A stretch of 9,810 nt of DNA from contig CAYOFO010000046.1 of assembly GCA_964403325.1 (NCBI GenBank), positions 1 through 9,810 of the forward strand, in the 5' to 3' direction. Positions 6,251 through 9,810 of this stretch are shown piece after piece. The stretch is from CAZQNF01 sp964403325 (GTDB lineage Bacteria; Patescibacteriota; Patescibacteriia; Magasanikbacterales; GWA2-37-8). A model generated the notes under the pieces. The model ran no database searches, was not told where the DNA came from, and worked only from the letters and a program-made list of their open reading frames with translations. The translations under genes and the position numbers were made by a program. How positions within the stretch are numbered: position 1 is the first letter of the stretch; each line of letters starts with the position of its first letter.

Positions 6251-6393
6251 ACCTTCTTATGCGTCCACGTCCGGAAATCATTTTGGCGGAATTGCCGGAT
6301 TGTTTGCCTCATGATTCCCTTCTGTCTCTGCAATAAGAGAGTGCGCGTAGAGCCTCCCCACAACGGCTTGATAGTGTCTTTGCTTTTTATCAT
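6238..6393 (-). CDS. Possible small basic protein, 51 residues
   Basis: This ORF is uncertain. From the ATG at 6393 the product would be MIKSKDTIKPLWGGSTRTLL followed by an Arg/Gln/Lys-rich half with IRQFRQNDFRTWTHKKVKKA at the C-terminus. It is strongly basic and could bind nucleic acid. The frame is open back to an ATG at 6432, which would add MRAPLAKSSTREA; GAGGGT lies directly before that ATG, and GGGGAGG further up. The ATG at 6393 sits in the 3' arm of the large stem, where the two bases AT and the preceding GGGAAGCG are base-paired, so its translation could be controlled by the fold. In favour: same strand as the neighbours and a sensible C-terminus. Against: no recognised family, and it overlaps sequence that looks like structured RNA. 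Confidence 0.35.
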   Translation of the reverse strand: MIKSKDTIKPLWGGSTRTLLLQRQKGIMRQTIRQFRQNDFRTWTHKKVKKA

Positions 6394-6508
6394 CGCTTCC
6401 CGGGTACTGCTCTTAGCCAGCGGAGCGCGCATACCCTCGCGCGTACCTCCCCGACAGTAGCTATGGGTTGTCGGGCTGAAGAACTAAGAACAGGGATCGG
6501 GAAGCGAT
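6392..6508 (-). ncRNA. Candidate structured non-coding RNA or leader, branched fold
   Basis: On the minus strand a perfect 11-bp helix pairs ATCGCTTCCCG (6508-6498) with CGGGAAGCGAT (6402-6392). After a symmetric 4x4 internal loop, a second helix pairs CTGTTCTTAG (6493-6484) with CTAAGAGCAG (6416-6407), 10 bp with one G-U. This long stem closes a junction with two hairpins: CCCGACA/TGTCGGG (6475-6469 with 6456-6450, loop of 12) and CGCGC/GCGCG (6443-6439 with 6430-6426, loop of 8). Such layered pairing is hard to explain as protein-coding sequence. The second helix is better paired on the minus strand (G-U rather than C-A); other positions favour plus, where the outer stem is followed by TTTTT. 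Strand is therefore not certain. It resembles no RNA family that I can name. Confidence 0.5.
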
Positions 6509-6522
6509 AATTTTTAAGGAGC

Positions 6523-6759
6523 TTATTTGTTTTTATGGATATGTATTTCCGCACTATCCGGTGGGTAGATGGTGTAATTTTTAGCAATNNNNNNNNNNNN
6601 NNNNNNNNNNNNNNNNNNNNNNNNNNNNNNNNNNNNNNNNNNNNNNNNNNNNNNNNNNNNNNNNNNNNNNNNNNNNNNNNNNNNNNNNCGGGTATCTAAG
6701 AATTTACTTTTTCCTTTTACCCAATATTTTTTTGGAAGTTTAAATTTTTTAGAGTACAT
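6523..6759 (-). CDS. Small Lys-rich protein interrupted by an assembly gap
   Basis: Two coding ends flank the N run. The N-terminal end (from 6759) reads MYSKKFKLPKKYWVKGKSKF and is strongly basic. The C-terminal end reads IAKNYTIYPPDSAEIHIHKN with Lys-stop, the stop being at 6523-6525. With the gap taken at face value the two are in frame and give 78 residues, but the gap has the conventional size of 100, so its true length and the joining of the two ends are uncertain; they could belong to two genes. The N-terminal end starts 5 bases after the stop of the winged-helix-like gene, with an A/T-rich leader and no Shine-Dalgarno. Function unknown. Confidence 0.5.
   Translation of the reverse strand: MYSKKFKLPKKYWVKGKSKFLDTXXXXXXXXXXXXXXXXXXXXXXXXXXXXXXXXXXIAKNYTIYPPDSAEIHIHKNK
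6589..6688. other. Assembly gap of exactly 100 Ns
   Basis: Positions 6589-6688 are all N. The round size is the usual scaffolding placeholder, so the real distance is unknown. It interrupts a small gene and lies 80 bases from the large inverted-repeat structure, which may have hindered sequencing or assembly. Confidence 0.95.
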
Positions 6760-6764
6760 AAATT

Positions 6765-7220
6765 TTAATTAGTCATGAGTTCAAAAAATGAGCTGGTCGC
6801 TTCAAGCGTGCCTTTCATCTTGTGATACGTCCGGTAGTAGGATGAAGACATGCTTTTGACCGTGTGTTCGAGCTGGCCGATATAATCCTGTGCTTCGCTC
6901 TGGTCTCGGCAAAGCCAGTAGCCACTTTCGTTCGATAGGATGGGTGCGCCATACTGCGTGCGGAGCTGGTTTATTGCAAGGCGCACACGTCGGAGGACAC
7001 TATCTCTACGCTTTGGATCGTGCAATTTTTGCCTGTCTTCGGGGTTATAGAACAGCCACCATTCACTTTCAGCGATGCTGTCTTGCCCTACTTTTAGATT
7101 TAGATTGTCAAAGGTCGGCATGAGGTTTTCCATTACCGCGTGTATATCGCCGGTCATGGCTTCGGGATGAAGGGAAAAGATTTTTTCCCTCATACGATCC
7201 CGGTAAGTTGAAGGATTCAT
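6765..7220 (-). CDS. Winged-helix-like phage protein, putative DNA-binding
   Basis: This 151-residue protein has a central stretch at about 76-114 that looks like a winged helix: RRVRLAINQLRTQYGAPI (77-94) then SNESGYWLCRDQSEAQDYI. The pattern 'lR..yG.pI.S...GYwl' recurs in phage-borne wHTH proteins, where it forms the recognition helix and wing. The N-terminal part contains ESEWWLFYNPEDRQKL and the C-terminal part is helical (LEHTVKSMSSSYYRTYHKMK). A regulatory or replication-accessory role is an inference from this and from its place after the replisome-organizer gene. The ATG overlaps the previous stop (ATGA) and is preceded by AAAGGAGG four bases away, which fixes the start. Confidence 0.65.
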   Translation of the reverse strand: MNPSTYRDRMREKIFSLHPEAMTGDIHAVMENLMPTFDNLNLKVGQDSIAESEWWLFYNPEDRQKLHDPKRRDSVLRRVRLAINQLRTQYGAPILSNESGYWLCRDQSEAQDYIGQLEHTVKSMSSSYYRTYHKMKGTLEATSSFFELMTN

Positions 7221-7444
7221 AGTTCCTCCTTTCTGTCAGAAGGAGCGGATAAGCATGTCGCTTCTTCTTTAGGAGGTATACCGGCCATGTCGGAGTATTC
7301 GCGCCAGTATTCGGGGAAGGCTTTTTTGAGACGTTGGAAATTATTCGGGTCAGCTCTCCAGCAGGCAGCGGCGAGCGCTTGGACAAATGAGCCACCATAT
7401 CGCTCCATCGCCTCAATGATTTTGTGTTCTTCTTCGTTTGGCAT
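7217..7444 (-). CDS. Small conserved-type phage protein, 75 residues
   Basis: The sequence is helical and charged, with EEHKIIEAMERYGGSFVQAL (5-24), then ACWRADPNNFQRLKKAFPEY (27-46) and WREYSDMA. The pattern 'AMERYGGSFV.AL...RAD..NF..LK.AFPEYW..Y' is familiar from small uncharacterised phage proteins located near replication genes; I cannot give a functional name. It begins 9 bases after the replisome-organizer stop, with no Shine-Dalgarno (ACTAAAACTTTATT before the ATG). Its last codons (Lys-Glu-Glu-Leu-stop) carry the strong ribosome-binding site of the next gene, so the pair is translationally coupled. Confidence 0.75.
   Translation of the reverse strand: MPNEEEHKIIEAMERYGGSFVQALAAACWRADPNNFQRLKKAFPEYWREYSDMAGIPPKEEATCLSAPSDRKEEL
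7225..7232 (-). promoter_or_regulatory. Strong Shine-Dalgarno for the winged-helix-like gene
   Basis: The minus strand reads AAAGGAGG followed by AACT and the ATG at 7220. It lies within the end of the 75-residue gene and fixes the start of the next. Only one other gene in the window has a site this good. Confidence 0.85.
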
Positions 7445-7453
7445 AATAAAGTT

Positions 7454-8347
7454 TTAGTGTTTGTTAAGTTCGGGGTAATAGGCCGGATCAATGGAAACGT
7501 TTGTATCTCGCGCGTCTACCCACCTACCGCCGCGCCAGATCGCTTTGGTGTTGTCGTGTAGGGTAATCTCACCAAATTGGCCGCCGGAGCCTGCCTTGCT
7601 CTGTTTTGATTGATTCCATGGCTTTCCGGCCCACGTTGCGAGACGCTTCGGCACATCGAATACTTTTTGCATCTGCCAGAGCTCTTTTTTTCCGTTGTCA
7701 TTCTTTTGAGTCCAGTGCAAAAGAAATGCTTTGATCATTTCCTCGCCGTATTTTTCCTCATAAGGCTTTACGAGGTCGGCTAGGCTCTGTGGTGGTTCGG
7801 GTTCTGAACGTGTCCGACTGTCCTCCTCCGGTTGGTCGATTGGTTCGTCGGTGGACGTTTCGTCTAAATTATCCTCATCGGGCACGGTCGCCTCGGCGTT
7901 AGAGTTTAAGTTAGAGTTAAGGTTTAGGTTTAAGTTAAGGTTAAGGTGTACCAACGTGCCTACAGTCTGTACCCACGCTGTACCCAGCTCTGCATTTTCT
8001 TGTATTTTTAGCCAAACTGATTGCGGCACGTTCTTGAGTGAGCGTTCAATGCCTTTTAAGATGCTTGGGTTGAGTGTTTGGTTGCGAATGAAATTTTTAA
8101 GGACCAACCAACCATCGAAATAAAAGACTTTGCCGTCCTTCGTGAATCTCTCCAGTATCTTTTTGACCATATCGCTATTGAATCCTGTGTCGTAGGAAAT
8201 TCTTTTGAGCGGTATCTCGTAAATACCGGAGAGGTCGGTCAAAGGATTGGTAATAAAATACAAATAGAGCAACTTCTCGCTTGGGTCGAGTTCGGAGATA
8301 TAGCTATCGTCCCAGAATTTTGTGTTTACGGATCGGAATTTGCTCAT
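7454..8347 (-). CDS. Phage replisome-organizer-like (O/DnaD-type) replication protein
   Basis: This 297-residue protein probably starts phage DNA replication by binding the origin and bringing in helicase machinery. The N-terminus, about 1-108, is a winged-helix domain of the phage O/DnaD type (FRSVNTKFWDDSYISELDPS, then LYLYFITNPLTDLSGIYEIP, and LVLKNFIRNQ at 81-90). A Leu/Ser-Asn dipeptide repeat covers 135-150, followed by an acidic, Pro/Glu/Asp-rich disordered linker (151-188). The C-terminal part (about 189-245, with FLLHWTQKN and VFDVPKRLATW) matches the conserved 'F...W..k...qkvFDv..Rl.tW' end seen in this group. Neighbours fit: an SSB-like gene 11 bases upstream. The start at 8347 has no Shine-Dalgarno. 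No helicase or loader gene is visible in the window. Confidence 0.78.
   Translation of the reverse strand: MSKFRSVNTKFWDDSYISELDPSEKLLYLYFITNPLTDLSGIYEIPLKRISYDTGFNSDMVKKILERFTKDGKVFYFDGWLVLKNFIRNQTLNPSILKGIERSLKNVPQSVWLKIQENAELGTAWVQTVGTLVHLNLNLNLNLNSNLNSNAEATVPDEDNLDETSTDEPIDQPEEDSRTRSEPEPPQSLADLVKPYEEKYGEEMIKAFLLHWTQKNDNGKKELWQMQKVFDVPKRLATWAGKPWNQSKQSKAGSGGQFGEITLHDNTKAIWRGGRWVDARDTNVSIDPAYYPELNKH
7898..7945 (-). repeat. Eight tandem hexamers inside the replication gene
   Basis: The minus strand holds eight consecutive six-base units, each ending AAC: CTTAAC (three copies), TTAAAC (two), CTAAAC (one) and TCTAAC (two). They encode alternating Leu-Asn and Ser-Asn. The array is A/T-rich compared with the flanks, and the synonymous choice of AAC for Asn is constant. 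It could be only a flexible linker, or an in-gene iteron array like the lambda origin inside the O gene. Confidence 0.8.
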
Positions 8348-8358
8348 ATGTTTGAAAT

Positions 8359-8772
8359 TTAGAATGGAATATCATCAAGAGAAATTTCGTCTACATCTCC
8401 CGTTTTTTGTTCTTCCTTTTTTTCCTCGACGATTGTTCCGTTGAATTCATTGGCCAAGCTTTGAATGTGTTTGAAATTTATACTTTTAAGCTCGGCCAAG
8501 ATTTTTTCGAGCAGTACTATCATTTGGTTTGGTGATGCTTTTGTATTCTCGTTCTGCTCAAAATTGTAGTACCCTCTATCGTTCTGAGTGATCGTAATAT
8601 CTACCGTATCGCCCGGGTTCCAAGTTTTGGTAATTTCATCGCCAAATCCGGATACATGAACGTCTTTTTGTTCACGACTACTCCATGTCGTAATCATGCA
8701 AGAAATATAATCTTTGCCTGATTTACTGACTTTCTCGGTATGTTTGATGTTTTTAATGAGAATTTGAGACAT
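8359..8772 (-). CDS. SSB-like single-stranded DNA-binding protein (short OB fold)
   Basis: This 137-residue protein looks like a small single-stranded DNA-binding protein. Residues 1-76 look like a compact OB fold (ILIKNIKHTEKVSKSGKDYI, then DVHVSGFGDEITKTWNPGDT and RGYYNFEQNEN). A helical region follows at about 81-110. A flexible Lys/Glu-rich linker leads to the tail DEISLDDIPF, which reproduces the acidic DDIPF end by which bacterial SSB recruits partner proteins. The first domain is shorter than E. coli SSB and not an obvious member of the same family, so the call rests largely on the tail and on the place beside replication and recombination genes. It starts 3 bases after the coiled-coil gene stop, with no Shine-Dalgarno. 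Confidence 0.75.
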   Translation of the reverse strand: MSQILIKNIKHTEKVSKSGKDYISCMITTWSSREQKDVHVSGFGDEITKTWNPGDTVDITITQNDRGYYNFEQNENTKASPNQMIVLLEKILAELKSINFKHIQSLANEFNGTIVEEKKEEQKTGDVDEISLDDIPF

Positions 8773-8775
8773 AGG

Positions 8776-9657
8776 CTATTTGGAAAATTCAGCAATCCTC
8801 TTAAAAAGAACGTAGCCGGTTTCAGTCTCAAAAATCTTGAATTCTCCTTTGGTTACGTCGGTGCAGCCGTGTGATTCGAGAAAGGCTTTATACTTCTTGC
8901 TTTTTTCGAGTTTAGCCGCGGATTTCCGCGCCTCCTCTTCCTCGCGCTCTTTTTTCGCTTTTTCTTCGGCTTCTTTTTGTGCCTGTGCTTCTTTGGCTTG
9001 GCGCTCACCGTCTAGTCTGGCCTGTTCTATGGCGTCTAGGCGGTCTTTTTCTTGCTGTGCTGCCAGTTCTTTATCTCGCTGTGCTTGAGCCGCAGCATCG
9101 GCCTCTCGCTGCATAGCCAATTCTTTGTCTTTTAGCTCTTTCTCTTTAGCTTCGATCTCTGCCTGTTTCGCCTTAAGCTCGGCTTCTTTTTTAAGGTTTT
9201 CACTTATTATCCGGGCATTTATGAGCGATGTGAGAAGGGATTCAAACTTCACATCGTCCAGCTCATTGATTTGTTCGTCTGTCAGTTGCTCGCCTATTTT
9301 TTCCTGCTCAAGTCGCGCCCGGCGCTCTGGTAATTTTCGCAAGCGCTCTTGCTTAATCGCATAGAGCGTGGCTTCTTCTTCAAGGTTTTTGAGGCGATCT
9401 TCTTCCGGTTCAATAATGGCGATAAGTTCTTTTTGTTTAGCAATAACCGCTCTTTGAAATTTAACCGCGTCTTCTCGTAATTCTTCGCCTTTATCTTTAA
9501 TTTTTATTCGGGTGTTTTTAAGTAAAATTCTTTGCTCGTGAACCGCTTTAACCTGTGCCACATCTTCAAAATCTGTAATGATTATTTGCTTGCTTGCCTC
9601 GGCCATTGATTGCAATTCCGCAGTTGTAGGATCAAATTTTTCAATATTTAAATCCAT
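8776..9657 (-). CDS. Long coiled-coil protein of the recombination block
   Basis: This 293-residue protein consists of three parts. About 35-100 is a helical region with many Arg/Lys (VHEQRILLKNTRIKIKDKGE, then VKFQRAVIAKQKELIAIIEP). About 155-255 is a Glu/Lys/Ala/Gln-rich coiled coil without helix breakers. A compact C-terminal piece follows (KYKAFLESHGCTDVTKGEFK, then FETETGYVLFKRI), which looks like a small folded domain. Proteins of this layout occur in phage genomes next to SSB, RecT or exonuclease genes, but their function is not established; similarity in low-complexity helix to TolA or DUF1351-type proteins could mislead. No membrane segment or signal peptide is present. It starts one base after the previous stop, with no Shine-Dalgarno. 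Confidence 0.7.
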   Translation of the reverse strand: MDLNIEKFDPTTAELQSMAEASKQIIITDFEDVAQVKAVHEQRILLKNTRIKIKDKGEELREDAVKFQRAVIAKQKELIAIIEPEEDRLKNLEEEATLYAIKQERLRKLPERRARLEQEKIGEQLTDEQINELDDVKFESLLTSLINARIISENLKKEAELKAKQAEIEAKEKELKDKELAMQREADAAAQAQRDKELAAQQEKDRLDAIEQARLDGERQAKEAQAQKEAEEKAKKEREEEEARKSAAKLEKSKKYKAFLESHGCTDVTKGEFKIFETETGYVLFKRIAEFSK

Positions 9658-9658
9658 A

Positions 9659-9810
9659 TTAAAAAGCTAAGAGTGAATTAACTATGGAGTCGATCTGCTT
9701 AAGCGACTCACGCTCAAGGATCATAAGCTCCTCAATTTCTGCCAGTACCGATTCACGCGTCACCTCAATCAAGAAGAAATCACAAACCTTAAGGCTCGGA
9801 TCAAAGAAGG
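9659..9810 (-). CDS. C-terminal end of an unidentified gene (runs off the window)
   Basis: The minus-strand frame is open from the window edge to a TAA at 9661-9659. The readable C-terminus is about 49 residues: FFDPSLKVCDFFLIEVTRES, then VLAEIEELMILERESLKQID and SIVNSLLAF. It lies one base before the next start, the spacing usual in this operon, so it is very likely a real gene. The pattern 'D.FLIEV.RE.vl.....' would suit the end of a phage recombination exonuclease, but so little is visible that this is only a guess. Confidence 0.6.
   Translation of the reverse strand, partial: FFDPSLKVCDFFLIEVTRESVLAEIEELMILERESLKQIDSIVNSLLAF

Larger units (their letters stand above)
6106..6522. other. 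417-base stretch without a secure gene, rich in inverted repeats
   Basis: This is the only long break in an otherwise gapless minus-strand gene array. It separates the gapped small gene from the coiled-coil gene at 6105. It contains a large branched inverted-repeat structure (6392-6508), a doubtful basic ORF (6238-6393), a weak plus-strand terminator-like hairpin (6223-6250) and a GC-rich stem with inner hairpins (6139-6212). No convincing pair of -35 and -10 boxes was found on the minus strand. No tRNA-like fold, CRISPR or attachment-site repeat was seen. Confidence 0.7.

Noticed and set aside
6250..6360. tRNA or tmRNA in the non-coding stretch
   Set aside because: No T-arm GGTTCGAATCC-like motif, no 7-bp acceptor stem with a matching anticodon arm, and no CCA end on either strand.
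6390..6587. 65-residue minus-strand ORF over the large inverted repeat
   Set aside because: It overlaps the gapped gene end in another frame, and its sequence follows the RNA helices rather than any protein pattern.
6516..6588. Plus-strand start: AAGGAG followed 13 bases later by ATG at 6535, open into the N gap
   Set aside because: Spacing is too long, all other genes are on the minus strand, and the minus frame across the same bases ends cleanly with a sensible protein end.
8837..9364. Ser/Phe/Ala-rich plus-strand ORFs opposite the coiled-coil gene
   Set aside because: They are the antisense reflection of Glu/Lys/Ala codons in the coiled coil.
1..9810. CRISPR array, transposase, integrase, attachment sites or diversity-generating element
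   Set aside because: No spaced direct repeats, no recombinase or reverse-transcriptase motifs, and no paired variable repeats were found on either strand.

Overview
This window looks like part of a tailed double-stranded DNA phage genome, or a prophage or metagenomic scaffold of one (Caudoviricetes). Every convincing gene lies on the minus strand, so biologically it is read from base 9810 towards base 1. Genes are packed head to tail, with gaps of 1 to 11 bases or ATGA overlaps. TGA, TAA and TAG are all used as stops, so the code is the standard bacterial one. The host cannot be named. Two genes carry a strong AAAGGAGG ribosome-binding site and most others have A/T-rich leaders without one. 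A run of exactly 100 Ns (6589-6688) is a scaffold gap.

The first part in reading order (9810 to 7454) is a replication and recombination block: the end of an unidentified gene, a long coiled-coil protein, a short OB-fold SSB-like protein ending in DDIPF, and a phage replisome-organizer-like protein with a winged-helix start and an eight-fold Leu/Ser-Asn repeat. A small conserved-type phage protein and a winged-helix-like putative DNA-binding protein follow (7444 to 6765), then a small lysine-rich gene broken by the gap.

The middle (6522 to 6106) has no secure gene. It holds two strongly structured elements: a roughly 117-base branched fold (6392-6508) and a GC-rich stem enclosing two alternative hairpins (6139-6212). 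A possible 51-residue basic ORF lies between them. This is the most interesting stretch of the window.

The last part (6105 to 1) holds a small coiled-coil protein, a DUF2786-like protein, an unknown protein, a zinc-HNH protein, a RusA-like Holliday junction resolvase, a ParB-domain/DNA methyltransferase fusion, a tiny zinc ribbon, the small and large terminase subunits, and the start of the portal protein. This is the usual passage from DNA processing to DNA packaging: the resolvase and HNH protein could trim branched replication products, the methyltransferase could modify the DNA, and terminase would load it through the portal.
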